Source: Phycisphaerales bacterium (GTDB lineage: Bacteria > Planctomycetota > Phycisphaerae > Phycisphaerales > SM1A02). From it: 64,000 nucleotides of DNA. Under the pieces are notes generated by a model. The model had not been told where the DNA came from and made no database searches. It was given only the letters and a program-made list of their open reading frames with translations. Numbering within the stretch: the stretch's first letter is position 1; every line of letters starts with the position of its first letter. The stretch lies in NCBI GenBank assembly GCA_009691805.1, contig SIAK01000008.1:1-64000 (forward strand), written 5' to 3'. The position numbers and the translations under genes were made by a program. Shown piece after piece: positions 17,881-26,869 of this stretch.

Positions 17881-19864
17881 TCGCAGGCGCTGCAGCTTTC
17901 GCGGTCTGCGTGGATTCCGCTGCGCTAAGCAGGTCAGAGACTGTAGGTTTCGAGAGGGTTTCGCCGCGCATGAGCCGTTCGACATCATCGCGTTGCAGCG
18001 TCTCGAGGCGGAGCAATGCGTCCGCTACCGCCGACACTTGCACCCAATGTTCGCGCACCATTCTGGTCGCTTCTTCATACGCATGATCAATCAGCGCGCG
18101 AACTTCTTCGTCGATGACACGCGCAGTCTCTGGGCTGTATTCCTTCTCCGCCATCAATTGATCGCGTTGATCACTACCGGAGTAATCGACGAATCCAAGG
18201 CGAGCAGACATACCCCACTGCAGGATCATCGCCTTCGCGTAGCGCGTCGCCATTTGAATATCCATCGACGCGCCTGAACTGACTTCGCCCGTCTTCATTT
18301 CTTCCGCGATGCGACCTCCGCAGAGAATGCGCATCGTCGCGACGAGCCATTTGCGACCGTATCCGTAGCGATCCTTCTCAGGAAGGGAGAACGTCACGCC
18401 GAGCGCTTGACCGCGCGGAATGATCGTGACCTTATGGAGAGGATCCGCGTCGGGGAGCAGAACTTGAAGCACTGCGTGTCCTGCCTCGTGATACGCAGTT
18501 GCGACGCGCTCTTGTTGTTCAATGCGACGGCTGCGCTGCGCGCGACCGAAACGAACCTTGTCGCGCGCCTCTTCGAGATCGGTCATCTCGACGGAGTCCT
18601 TGTCGGCAAGCGTCGCGATGATTGCAGCTTCGTTGATGAGCGCCGCCAGTTCCGCACCGCTGAACATTGGCGTGCCTCGCGCGAGTCGCTCGAGTTCAAC
18701 GTCCGTTGAAAGCTTGATCTTTTTCGCGTGCACGCTGAGGATCTGTCGGCGACCGACGAGATCAGGAAGGTTGACCGAGACCTGGCGATCGAAACGACCA
18801 GGACGCGTCAGCGCGGGATCAAGCACGTCCGCACGATTGGTCGACGCGATCACGATCACTTGATCGTTCGCTTCGAAACCATCCATCTCAACAAGAATTG
18901 CGTTGAGCGTCTGCTCGCGCTCATCGTGTCCGCCGCCGCCGCTGTATCCACCGCCACGACGGCGACCGACTGCGTCGATCTCATCGAGGAAGATGATGCA
19001 CGGCGATTTTTCTTTTGCTTGCTTGAAAAGATCGCGCACGCGCGAAGCGCCGACACCGACAAACATTTCCACGAAGTCCGAGCCTGAAATCGTAAAGAAC
19101 GGCACATTCGCTTCGCCTGCGATTGCCTTCGCGAGCAGCGTTTTTCCGCATCCTGGAGGGCCAGACAACAGCACGCCTCGGGGAATGCGTCCGCCGAGTC
19201 GCGCGAAGCGTTTTGGATTCTTCAGGAACTCCACGATCTCAGAGACTTCTTCCTTCGCCTCATCGACACCTGCAACATCCGCGAACGTGATGTTGATGCG
19301 TTCCTTACTCTGGAGTTGCGCGCGCGACTTTCCAAAGTTGCCGAGCATGCCGCCAGGTCCGCCGCCGACGCCGCGCATCGAACGCGAGATGAGGAACCAA
19401 ATCAGCGCAATGATGATGACGACGGGGATGAGTTGCAGAAGCAGATTCTTCCAGACCGATTCTTCGACGACGTCGTAAGAAAGCTTGCGTTCTTCCAGTT
19501 GCTTGACGTAATGATCGATGAGCTGCGGTCGGCTTTTCACGATAATCGTGCTTGCCGCAGCACCTGCCGGCGAGTCGGCACCTGGTTCCAACTGCGCGGT
19601 GATGCGTGTGTCTTCGACTTGCACGGAATCGACTTTGAGTCGCTTCGAATCCGCGTACGCGAGGAACTCGCTCCAGTTGACGTACTTCCCGCTCGAGATG
19701 CCGCCCGTGAGCGCATAGAGCATGAGCAAACCGAGAATCATGAATGTCGCGAAGGTTGCGTAATGGCGGCGTGGGCTTTGCGGCGCGTCCGGTGGCAGGG
19801 GCTTCTGTGGACCATCTGGTCCCGCGTTGTTCTTCGGCGCGTTCTTATTATTGGATTCGTTCAT
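17822..19864 (-). CDS. ftsH: ATP-dependent zinc metalloprotease FtsH
   Basis: An N-terminal membrane anchor ([20 protein letters not shown]), a periplasmic FtsH-extracellular domain and a second membrane helix ([20 protein letters not shown]) precede the AAA domain. That domain has Walker [19 protein letters not shown], Walker [17 protein letters not shown] and an SRH region. The M41 zinc site HEAGH is in [12 protein letters not shown]. FtsH degrades misfolded membrane proteins and regulators at the inner membrane. I chose the ATG at 19864 ([10 protein letters not shown]) over one at 19966, whose extra 34 residues are Arg-rich and unlike the family; neither has a strong ribosome-binding site. 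Confidence 0.96.
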   Translation of the reverse strand: MNESNNKNAPKNNAGPDGPQKPLPPDAPQSPRRHYATFATFMILGLLMLYALTGGISSGKYVNWSEFLAYADSKRLKVDSVQVEDTRITAQLEPGADSPAGAAASTIIVKSRPQLIDHYVKQLEERKLSYDVVEESVWKNLLLQLIPVVIIIALIWFLISRSMRGVGGGPGGMLGNFGKSRAQLQSKERINITFADVAGVDEAKEEVSEIVEFLKNPKRFARLGGRIPRGVLLSGPPGCGKTLLAKAIAGEANVPFFTISGSDFVEMFVGVGASRVRDLFKQAKEKSPCIIFLDEIDAVGRRRGGGYSGGGGHDEREQTLNAILVEMDGFEANDQVIVIASTNRADVLDPALTRPGRFDRQVSVNLPDLVGRRQILSVHAKKIKLSTDVELERLARGTPMFSGAELAALINEAAIIATLADKDSVEMTDLEEARDKVRFGRAQRSRRIEQQERVATAYHEAGHAVLQVLLPDADPLHKVTIIPRGQALGVTFSLPEKDRYGYGRKWLVATMRILCGGRIAEEMKTGEVSSGASMDIQMATRYAKAMILQWGMSARLGFVDYSGSDQRDQLMAEKEYSPETARVIDEEVRALIDHAYEEATRMVREHWVQVSAVADALLRLETLQRDDVERLMRGETLSKPTVSDLLSAAESTQTAKAAAPAIIDENPPALGGSLPSPARD

Positions 19865-20047
19865 CGGGCGCTTTGTGCGATCGTTGTTGGAGCGGCGAGA
19901 TCGGGCTCGTCGCGGGGCAATCAGGTTGAGGAGCGTAGGCGTTCTGTGAGCGGACGGACTGTGCATCGGTCAAGAGCACGGAGTTCACTCCAAAGAGACT
20001 CTTCTTCCGACCAAAGAAATCATACGCGCCGCAGCAGACTTGGTTCG

Positions 20048-20575
20048 CTACCACTCCGTCTGCATGGCTGCGACGATGTCGCGCGCCATATCGCCTGCAA
20101 CCGCGAATTGAGCGAGTTCGATCGGTTCGCGAGCAGGGGCGCTTGGCACGAAGAGCGCGGAGGCTTTGATCCCATTCTGCGCGACAATCTTCTTGCCCGT
20201 GCGCATGTCGATCCATTCGAAATCTGCCGTGACTTCGAACATCATTTCGTTGGCGAGGCCAGTGGTCGGATCTTTCGAAAGCTCAAGGAGCCGAGCATCG
20301 GTAATCGTTCCTTGCAGGATTGTGTCGGCAGAGACTTCGCTTGCGAGCGAGTACGGCGTCGTGCTCTCGATTTCCTTCGTCAACGCTTCCATGAGATTTT
20401 TTTCGATGCCGCGAATGTAGGATCGATTGCGGAAGATCGTCGCAGCAACGGAATGAAACTGCTTGGGATAGAGATTCGTCGCGGAGTAACCCTCGCGAGG
20501 ATTCGTCGAACATCCAATCACGGAGATCGCGACGCAGAAGCAGCCAACAAAGAGCGCGCGTGGTGAGCAGTTCAT
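20048..20575 (-). CDS. LptE-like outer-membrane assembly lipoprotein
   Basis: The 175-residue protein has a lipobox AISVIGC with predicted lipidated Cys22. The sequence GYSATNLYPKQFHSVAATIFRNRSYIRGIEKNLMEALTKEIE then resembles the LptE/LPS-assembly fold (YPxxIxTVxVPxFxNxTxxxGxExxLTxAL). LptE plugs the LptD barrel that inserts lipopolysaccharide. The gene overlaps the stop of the TPR gene upstream by 4 nt (ATGA), so the two are coupled; both suit outer-membrane biogenesis. Confidence 0.78.
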   Translation of the reverse strand: MNCSPRALFVGCFCVAISVIGCSTNPREGYSATNLYPKQFHSVAATIFRNRSYIRGIEKNLMEALTKEIESTTPYSLASEVSADTILQGTITDARLLELSKDPTTGLANEMMFEVTADFEWIDMRTGKKIVAQNGIKASALFVPSAPAREPIELAQFAVAGDMARDIVAAMQTEW

Positions 20576-21750
20576 GGCGCAACCTCTGCTGTTGGAGTGG
20601 ATGGAATTGGAGAAGCATCGTCCGAAACTGCGGGCAATGCGCCGCTTACTTCAAACACGCGGAGCTGCGCAGGATCTTGGATCTCAATGGCGTCCCACTC
20701 GAGCCCAAGCAATTTCGCGCGCAAGGTTTTGTAATCCGGAGCGCTTTCAAGAATGCTTTGCGGAAGCATCGGCAAGATTGTCGGAATGACGCGCAGCGCT
20801 TCAAGTGTTGCAACGGCGGTCGGATGACGCATGACGAGTCGTCGAATGAACAGTTCTGCGGAGATTGGATCCTCGATTTCGAGATACCAGTTTGCAGTCG
20901 AGAGCAGTTTCGCTGCTTCGGATTCTTCGATGCGAATCAGAATGCCATCCACGCCTACTTGATCTGCAAGCGAAGGCTCGATGGCTTGCAGTGTTCGAAG
21001 TCTTCCGCGCGCTTCAAGCAGGCCGCTCGCGTCGTATTGCGGTCCCTTGAAGCCTGAAAGATACGAGTAGATGAGTCGCAGTCGCGCCTTCGGAATCTGC
21101 GAGGAACGCGGGTAATTCTCGAGGAAAAGGTCGTAGGCTTCGGCGGCGAGTTGCAGGTCACGATGGCGGAAGTAGAAGTCGGCGAGCTCCATGCCCGCTT
21201 GCTCAGCGAGCTGGCTTCCTGGCAACCGCTCTTGCACGCGGATGAGCAATTCTTCCGCGTCATCATGCGAACTCACGAAGCGAATCGTGCCGAAGAACTT
21301 CTTCTTCAAGCCGTGCGCGTACGCCTTTGCGATTTCGAACTCGCGCTCAAGCGCTGGAATGAATGTCTCGGTGGAGGAATAGCGGCGGCAGATCTCCTCG
21401 TAATCGAAGAGTGCTTTGTACTCGTCACCCAGTGCAACCTCCGCATCGCCGCGCACGAGCAGGGCGTCCGCGCGCCAGCGAGAAAGGGGATAGCGCTCGA
21501 TGAAAGCCTTCGCAAGATTCTTCGCACGGGATGCTTCGCCGAGCACGAGCGTGCGGCGCGCGTTCAACAGCTGCGCTTCTTCACTCGCGGGATCTGCTTG
21601 CGCAGTTTTCTCCCAGCGGTCAAGTTGATCGAGGACGTATTGTTCAGATTGTGCGTGCGCCGCGCCTGTGCAGAGGCACGCGATCGCGACGATGGTCGAA
21701 AGACCTCCGCGCGTTGTTCGCAGCACTCTGAAGATGGAGTTGGGCAGCAT
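20572..21750 (-). CDS. BamD-like TPR exported protein
   Basis: Starting at the ATG at 21750 gives 392 residues with a signal peptide (about VAIACLCTGAAHA). A series of helical repeats follows: RAKNLAKAFIERYPLSRWRADALLVRGDAEVALGDEYKALFDYEEI and ELADFYFRHRDLQLAAEAYDLFLENYPRSSQIPKARLRLI. These resemble BamD/YfiO, which helps fold outer-membrane proteins, but the C-terminal 150 residues do not match BamD closely. A frame-open extension to 21801 is less likely. Coupled by ATGA to the LptE-like gene. Confidence 0.75.
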   Translation of the reverse strand: MLPNSIFRVLRTTRGGLSTIVAIACLCTGAAHAQSEQYVLDQLDRWEKTAQADPASEEAQLLNARRTLVLGEASRAKNLAKAFIERYPLSRWRADALLVRGDAEVALGDEYKALFDYEEICRRYSSTETFIPALEREFEIAKAYAHGLKKKFFGTIRFVSSHDDAEELLIRVQERLPGSQLAEQAGMELADFYFRHRDLQLAAEAYDLFLENYPRSSQIPKARLRLIYSYLSGFKGPQYDASGLLEARGRLRTLQAIEPSLADQVGVDGILIRIEESEAAKLLSTANWYLEIEDPISAELFIRRLVMRHPTAVATLEALRVIPTILPMLPQSILESAPDYKTLRAKLLGLEWDAIEIQDPAQLRVFEVSGALPAVSDDASPIPSTPTAEVAP

Positions 21751-21861
21751 GATCGCGATGGTACGGCGCAGCGAAGCAGCGCACAAACAGACCGGGTACA
21801 TCTGCTCGGCTACCCTGCGCGCTGAACGAGTTCCGTGCAGTGCGCACGGTCAGGACTTCCG

Positions 21862-22785
21862 ATGAGTATTGCGATTCTTTTCAACCCTGTCAGCGGAAGC
21901 GGGCGCGCGCTCAAACAGGCGCAACTCGTCAAGGCTGGGTTGGAATTGGATGGTGTGCAGGCGATGCTCGTCGCGACCGAAACGCGCGGGACGGAGTATT
22001 GGCTTGACCCTTTGCTTCGCTCGAAGAAAAAGGCTGTGCGCGCGCTTGCGGTCTGTGGAGGTGATGGCGCGGTGCGGCTGGTCGCGAGGAGCGCTGCGAG
22101 CGCGGGGGTTCCGATCTGGCATGTGCCGTGTGGAACGGAAAATCTCTTCGCGCGCGCCTTCGGGATGCGCAGAGATGTACAGCAATTGCGCGCAGCCCTT
22201 CGCACGATGCGCGTTCGCCAAGTTGATCTCGGATCCGCGAATCATGAGCCATTCGTCTTGATGGGTTCGATGGGTGTCGATGCCCGCGTCGTGCACGCAC
22301 TCGCGAAGATTCGACGGGGACCGATCTCGCATCTCTCGTATCTCGCGCCAGTCATGGAGTGCTTGCGTGCATGGAAAGCGCCTCATCTTGCGTGGGAGAT
22401 TGCAGGCGAACGTGAAGAACTTGGACAGGGGATCGTTGTGGTTGGAAATTTCCGCGAGTACGGAGTGCGACTGAATCCTGCCGCGCGCGCGGATCACACG
22501 GACGGTTTGCTGGACGCGATTTTTCTTCCAGTGCGTTCTCCGATCGCGCTGCTCCGATGGATTCCACTCTTGCGATTTGGCTTGCAGCAACATTGCAGCG
22601 ACATGCGCGAGCGGCGCGCTCGTCAGGTTCGCGTGATCGCGAGCGAACGGGAAGCATTGCAACTCGATGGCGACGCCGTTGGGCATCATCAAGGTGAATT
22701 GGATGTCACCTTTAGGGTGCAACCGAGCGCACTTCCTGTCTTGCTTCCTTCGCCCAAAGGCGCGAAATCAAGCGTGTTTCGCTGA
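21862..22785 (+). CDS. diacylglycerol kinase-family lipid kinase
   Basis: The 307-residue protein begins SIAILFNPVSGSGRA, the phosphate-binding start of the DAGK catalytic domain. It has the nucleotide motif CGGDGAVRLV and PCGTENLFARAF in place of the usual P-x-GT-GNDFA. The C-terminal beta domain ends with LQLDGDAVGHH. It probably phosphorylates a membrane lipid such as diacylglycerol, sphingosine or undecaprenol. The ATG at 21862 fits the family; an upstream frame start at 21835 only adds nine unlike residues. It is divergent from the BamD-like gene. Confidence 0.88.
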   Translation: MSIAILFNPVSGSGRALKQAQLVKAGLELDGVQAMLVATETRGTEYWLDPLLRSKKKAVRALAVCGGDGAVRLVARSAASAGVPIWHVPCGTENLFARAFGMRRDVQQLRAALRTMRVRQVDLGSANHEPFVLMGSMGVDARVVHALAKIRRGPISHLSYLAPVMECLRAWKAPHLAWEIAGEREELGQGIVVVGNFREYGVRLNPAARADHTDGLLDAIFLPVRSPIALLRWIPLLRFGLQQHCSDMRERRARQVRVIASEREALQLDGDAVGHHQGELDVTFRVQPSALPVLLPSPKGAKSSVFR

Positions 22786-22834
22786 TCAGAAGGCCGGCGG
22801 AGGGTCGAAAACCGCAGGGAATTTGGGGAGCCAC

Positions 22835-22862
22835 TCAAGTTGACGTGAAGTTGGGTCGATCC
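22835..22862 (+). promoter_or_regulatory. possible sigma-28-type promoter before fliL
   Basis: TCAAGTTG at 22835-22842 and GTCGATCC at 22855-22862, 12 nt apart, resemble the flagellar sigma factor consensus TAAAGTTT-N11-GCCGATAA (6 of 8 and 5 of 8 matches, spacer one longer). It lies 45 nt before the fliL start. This is a pattern match only and the flanks are GC-rich. Confidence 0.3.
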
Positions 22863-22906
22863 GACCTCTGAGCGATTTCTCGCGGACTGCGTTGGAGGAG
22901 GTTTTT

Positions 22907-23476
22907 ATGGCAGACAAACCAGACAAATCAGGATCGAAAGAAACTAAGGGCGGCAGCGCGAAAGATGCGGTCGCTGGCGACGCCGCACCTGCGAAGAAGG
23001 GCGGCATGAAGTTCATGGCGATCACCGCGGGGTTGCTCGTGGTGGAAGGCGCTGCGATTGTCGGGTTTTTCTCGATGACGGGACCCAAGCACGTCGAAGC
23101 AGAAGTGCCGGTGATGATCGCGAATCCCGAGGAATCGAAGCCGATTGAACTGCTCTTGCTTGACGATCGACTCGTGAATGATCGCACTGGTCTTGCATAC
23201 CTCTACGAAGTCGAGGTCTACGTGAAGGTGCGTAAGAAGGACGAGGTTTGGGTGAAGGAAGAGATTGAGCGATCGCGCAATGAACTTCGCGCCGAAATCG
23301 GTGGGCTCTGGCGAACGGCCGAGCCGCATCACTTTCAAGAACCAACATTCGAAACACTCACCCGTCGCATCGAAGGTGTGTTGCGTGAACGGTTCGACCA
23401 TCGCTCAGCCGATGGCAAGCCAACCGTGGATCGCTGCGTGCTCGTCGTCGGCACTGGCATTCGAATCAACCGGTAA
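22907..23476 (+). CDS. fliL: flagellar basal body-associated protein FliL
   Basis: The protein of 189 residues starts at the ATG 22907, preceded by GGAGGAGG. A Lys/Asp-rich cytoplasmic tail comes first. One membrane helix (MKFMAITAGLLVVEGAAIVGFF) and a periplasmic domain LLLDDRLVNDRTGLAYLYEVEVYVKV, EIERSRNELRAEIGGLWRTAE and C-terminal DRCVLVVGTGIRINR follow the FliL pattern, although the sequence is divergent. FliL surrounds the stator and supports torque or stator stability. It heads the flagellar cluster. Confidence 0.85.
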   Translation: MADKPDKSGSKETKGGSAKDAVAGDAAPAKKGGMKFMAITAGLLVVEGAAIVGFFSMTGPKHVEAEVPVMIANPEESKPIELLLLDDRLVNDRTGLAYLYEVEVYVKVRKKDEVWVKEEIERSRNELRAEIGGLWRTAEPHHFQEPTFETLTRRIEGVLRERFDHRSADGKPTVDRCVLVVGTGIRINR

Positions 23477-23715
23477 GCCTGAACATGGAATCCAAGAATC
23501 GCGCGGGTCAGTTTGACTCGCGCTTTTCTTTGGCACAGTCCAACTCGACAAAGAATCTTTGGCTTGAGGTGAGCAGGAATTACCTCAGCGGGGATTCTCA
23601 AGGCGCAAGGTCTGCGTCTCCGACAAACGGTATGCGCAAGTCTTGCGTCCGCTCGCTGGCAGGATGCCTCAGAGCGGTTGAGACCCTCCTCGGAAGGATT
23701 CTGGTGGAGCCCAAC

Positions 23716-24060
23716 ATGGCCGCAGCCGACCCTAGTACCAACCCCGCGTCCACTTCCCCAACTGGCGCATCCGTTTCGCTTCCTGACTTCGGTCGTGGGC
23801 GATCCTCTGAAGCTTCGTCCGCGATTGGCATGCTCTCGGATGTGAACCTCAGCGTTCGCATTGAACTTGGGCGCACGAAAATGCTCGTTGAAGATGTCCT
23901 TCGATTGAATACGGATTCAGTCGTTGAACTCGACAAAGCTGCCGGCGACCCTGTGGACATTTACGTGAACGGTCGACGCGTTGCGCGTGGTGAGGTGCTC
24001 GTGTTGAACGAGAATTTCTGCGTGCGTGTGAGTGAGATTCTCGAGCCCTACGAAAGCTGA
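23716..24060 (+). CDS. fliN: flagellar motor switch protein FliN
   Basis: The 114-residue protein has a Ser/Pro/Thr-rich head of about 35 residues. Its SpoA/FliN domain follows: LSDVNLSVRIELGRTKMLVEDVLRLNTDSVVELDKAAGDPVDIYVNGRRVARGEVLVLNENFCVRV, nearly canonical. FliN forms the lower C-ring and helps dock export cargo. The frame stays open back to 23485, but a GGTGGAG site just before the ATG at 23716 and family length favour the short form. No fliM or fliG is adjacent. Confidence 0.93.
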   Translation: MAAADPSTNPASTSPTGASVSLPDFGRGRSSEASSAIGMLSDVNLSVRIELGRTKMLVEDVLRLNTDSVVELDKAAGDPVDIYVNGRRVARGEVLVLNENFCVRVSEILEPYES

Positions 24061-24157
24061 TTGTTTCGGCGCGCTGAGCGCCAACTTCGTGCGAGAGCAG
24101 AGCGGAGCTCTGCGTCGTTCGTCGCAAGTACATCGACGCCAATCGCCAGGAAGGCAC

Positions 24158-24949
24158 ATGCGCGTGAGTCCAAGAATGAAAAACCTGCATTGCGTGGCGC
24201 AAGTTTGCGCCCTCGGTTTCGCCACGCTCGCGTTCGCGGGCGGACCTGTGGATGAGTCGCGCGCGACGCCTCCAGCCGTCGTCGAGACTCCTGCAACCGC
24301 CGCGGCAATTCCAGTGGTTTCAACGCCAGTGGTTGCAACTCCGTCGAAGGGTCGACCGCTCGGTCTTGCTCCTTCTGCGGCTGCAAGTACAACGAAGGAA
24401 GACGCACGAACGATTCCCGCAGATGAGAATGGACTGTTCGCAACAGTGCTTCCAACAGCAGGCGCACTTGCCGCAGTACTGCTCGCGATCCTCGGCGCAA
24501 AGTGGTGCGCGCAGCGTCTCGGTATTCGATTGGGAAATGGTCGCCGGCCAAGTGGTGTCGTGGAGATTCTCGCCCGTTACCCAGTTGCGAAAGGTCAGCA
24601 GGTCATGCTCATGAAGGTCGCGCGAAGGGTGCTCGTTGTGCACCAGTGCGGCGATGGGATGCGGACGCTCGCAGAACTCTCCTCTGCCGAAGAAGTCGCA
24701 GATGTCATGGCGAGAATTGAAGCGGGCGATCGCGTCGCGAAAGATCCACGATTTGAAGCATCTTTGCAGTCTGCGCTGAAGGGCGATCTTCGCGGCTCCG
24801 CTCGCGGATACAGCGCTACGGAGAGTGAAGACTTTGAGTCAGTTGAGACAATCGATCTCACTCGCAAAGCTCGCACGAGTTCGCGCGATGGATCCATTCC
24901 GAACACCGCTGCGATTCGTCGTGGACTCTTCGGAGGTCGGCTCGCTTGA
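24158..24949 (+). CDS. fliO: flagellar biosynthesis protein FliO
   Basis: The 263-residue protein starts at ATG 24158 with AGGAAGG upstream. It has a signal-like N-terminus (VCALGFATLAFAGG) and an Ala/Pro/Thr/Val linker. One membrane helix (GALAAVLLAILGAKWCAQRL) and the FliO domain with VVEILARYPVAKGQQVMLMKVARRVLVVHQ follow. FliO assists FliP ring formation in the export gate. It overlaps fliP by 4 nt, implying coupled translation. The C-terminal tail is longer than in short FliO proteins. Confidence 0.85.
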   Translation: MRVSPRMKNLHCVAQVCALGFATLAFAGGPVDESRATPPAVVETPATAAAIPVVSTPVVATPSKGRPLGLAPSAAASTTKEDARTIPADENGLFATVLPTAGALAAVLLAILGAKWCAQRLGIRLGNGRRPSGVVEILARYPVAKGQQVMLMKVARRVLVVHQCGDGMRTLAELSSAEEVADVMARIEAGDRVAKDPRFEASLQSALKGDLRGSARGYSATESEDFESVETIDLTRKARTSSRDGSIPNTAAIRRGLFGGRLA

Positions 24950-25761
24950 CTTTCGCCGCAGCCATCTTGTCGACGCATATGGTCTTTGCGCAAGCGGCTA
25001 ACACGCCGCTGGATTCCCTCAATCCGATTGGCGTGCTTGAGGACGCAGCGAAAGTCGTCCCTGGTAGCGATGGATCGCTCAGTAGCGCGCTGAACATTCT
25101 GCTGCTTCTGACGATGTTGACGGTCGCGCCGTCGATCTTGATTCTCTGCACGAGCTTCACGCGCATCGTGATCGTGCTCGGCTTGCTTCGACAGGCGATT
25201 GGTACGCAAACGCTGCCACCCTCCCAAGTGATCGTTGGTCTGTCCTTCCTCTTGATGCTTGTCACGATGTCGCCAACCTTGACCGCGATGTGGGATCAAG
25301 GGCTCGGTCCCTACGCGCGTGGGGAGCAGAAGGACCAGTGGGTCGCGTGGGAACGCACGAAAGAACCGCTGCGCGAATTCATGATTGTGCAGATCGAAGC
25401 GACAGGAAACACGAATTGCGTCACGATGATTCTTGAGCATCGTGGTGTGGATGTCGCGGATCCTTCCACGCTGACGTGGGAGAAGGATGTTGATCTTCTC
25501 ACGCTGATCCCTGCGTTTGTCCTGAGCGAGCTGAAGACCGCATTTCTCATTGGATTCCGTGTGTATCTGCCGTTTCTCGTCATCGACATGGTGATCGCAA
25601 GTCTGCTGGTTTCGATGGGCATGATGATGCTTCCGCCGGTGCTGGTCTCTCTGCCTTTCAAACTGCTGCTCTTCGTGCTTGTGGATGGCTGGGCGTTGAT
25701 CGCAGGAAGTCTGATCGGCGGCGTACTCCGTCCGATGCTGGAGATGAACGGTGGAGTCTGA
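24946..25761 (+). CDS. fliP: flagellar export gate protein FliP
   Basis: The 271-residue protein has an N-terminal signal sequence and an exported loop. A hydrophobic block follows with FTRIVIVLGLLRQAIGTQTLPPSQVIVGLSFLLM and a C-terminal pair with SELKTAFLIGFRVYLPFLVIDMVIASLLVSMGMMMLPP, the FliP signature. FliP forms the core of the flagellar type III export channel with FliQ and FliR. The start is a TTG at 24946 that overlaps the fliO stop codon and has GGAGG 8 nt upstream; a rare start in this window. Confidence 0.95.
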   Translation: MTFAAAILSTHMVFAQAANTPLDSLNPIGVLEDAAKVVPGSDGSLSSALNILLLLTMLTVAPSILILCTSFTRIVIVLGLLRQAIGTQTLPPSQVIVGLSFLLMLVTMSPTLTAMWDQGLGPYARGEQKDQWVAWERTKEPLREFMIVQIEATGNTNCVTMILEHRGVDVADPSTLTWEKDVDLLTLIPAFVLSELKTAFLIGFRVYLPFLVIDMVIASLLVSMGMMMLPPVLVSLPFKLLLFVLVDGWALIAGSLIGGVLRPMLEMNGGV

Positions 25762-25786
25762 GTTGTTGCGAGCGAGACGCTAGACC

Positions 25787-26047
25787 ATGGAAACCGACGC
25801 ACTCGACATTGTCCGACAAGCATTCTGGCTCGTGCTGATTCTCTCCGCCCCGGTACTCATTGTTGGGCTCGTCGTCGGATTGCTTGTCAGCATCCTGCAA
25901 GCAGTCACGCAGTTGCAAGAGCAGACGCTCGTCTTCATTCCAAAGATCACCGCGATGATCGCCGTCTCGATCGTCGCACTTTCGTGGTTGGCGACGCAGC
26001 TCATGGAGTTCGCAACGGAACTCTTCACCTGGCAGCCTGGCACCTGA
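25787..26047 (+). CDS. fliQ: flagellar export gate protein FliQ
   Basis: This 86-residue two-helix protein (WLVLILSAPVLIVGLVVGLLVSILQAVTQLQEQTLVFIPKI) has the invariant QAVTQLQEQTL motif. FliQ subunits pack around the FliP-FliR assembly. It sits 25 nt after fliP and 21 nt before fliR. Confidence 0.95.
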   Translation: METDALDIVRQAFWLVLILSAPVLIVGLVVGLLVSILQAVTQLQEQTLVFIPKITAMIAVSIVALSWLATQLMEFATELFTWQPGT

Positions 26048-26068
26048 CGAACGGATTCGCGAGCACGC

Positions 26069-26869
26069 ATGAGTTCTCTTGAGCAACTCTCCCAACACCT
26101 GCTTCCCGCGATCTTGGTGATCTCGCGGATTGGTGGACTCGCGTTGCATGGTCCCGTGCTTTCATCGCCAGCGATCCCGATGCAGATCAAAGCATTTCTG
26201 GTGGTCGCGCTCGGCCTCTCGTGCTATCCCGCGATCGCTGCGGGGACGACTTTTCCGCCGGATGGCGGGCTGCTGCTCGCGACTGCATTCATCGCGGGTG
26301 AACTGCTCATCGGCGCGGTGATTGGATTCCTCGCGGCCGCGCCGATTCTTGCGATGCAGTTCGGCGGCGTGTTCATGGGGCAGCAGATTGGGCTTGGTTT
26401 CGCGCGTTTTTACAACCCTGCGATCGATGAGGAAAGCGATGCGGTGGAGCAAATTCTGTTCTTCCTCGCGCTCGGTGTCTTCATTTCCATCGGTGGACTC
26501 GAAGCAATGTTTGGCGCGGTGCTTGGGAGCTTCGCAACGATTCCGCCAGGCACTGCGTTCACGCTCATCACGGGCACCGAGGGAACCTCACTCGCGGAAT
26601 TGGCAATTGGAACTTTGACTATCGCCCTTGAACTTGGCCTGCGCGTTTCAGCACCACTCTTCGCGATCGTCTTCCTTGAAACCGTCGCGATGGGATTCCT
26701 CTCTCGGAGCGTGCCGCAACTGAATGTCATGACCATCGGATTTCCTGTGCGGCTGTTCATCGGTTGCACCGCGATTCTCGGAGGTCTCGCGTCCATTCAT
26801 GAAGCGCTCTTGAGTGGAACCGACGCTGCGCTCGCACGCCTCTTCGCATTTGGAGGCGCACATGGCTGA
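26069..26869 (+). CDS. fliR: flagellar export gate protein FliR
   Basis: This 266-residue membrane protein has six or so helices and conserved stretches MQFGGVFMGQQIGLGFARFYNPAIDEES and FLSRSVPQLNVMTIGFPVRLFIG. FliR completes the FliPQR gate. Its last codons overlap flhB by 8 nt (ATGGCTGA), suggesting coupling of gate and substrate-switch protein synthesis. Confidence 0.94.
   Translation: MSSLEQLSQHLLPAILVISRIGGLALHGPVLSSPAIPMQIKAFLVVALGLSCYPAIAAGTTFPPDGGLLLATAFIAGELLIGAVIGFLAAAPILAMQFGGVFMGQQIGLGFARFYNPAIDEESDAVEQILFFLALGVFISIGGLEAMFGAVLGSFATIPPGTAFTLITGTEGTSLAELAIGTLTIALELGLRVSAPLFAIVFLETVAMGFLSRSVPQLNVMTIGFPVRLFIGCTAILGGLASIHEALLSGTDAALARLFAFGGAHG

Noticed and set aside
23485-23715. 77-codon N-terminal extension of FliN
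   Set aside because: The frame is open but not protein-like for FliN, and the ATG at 23716 has a ribosome-binding site and family length.
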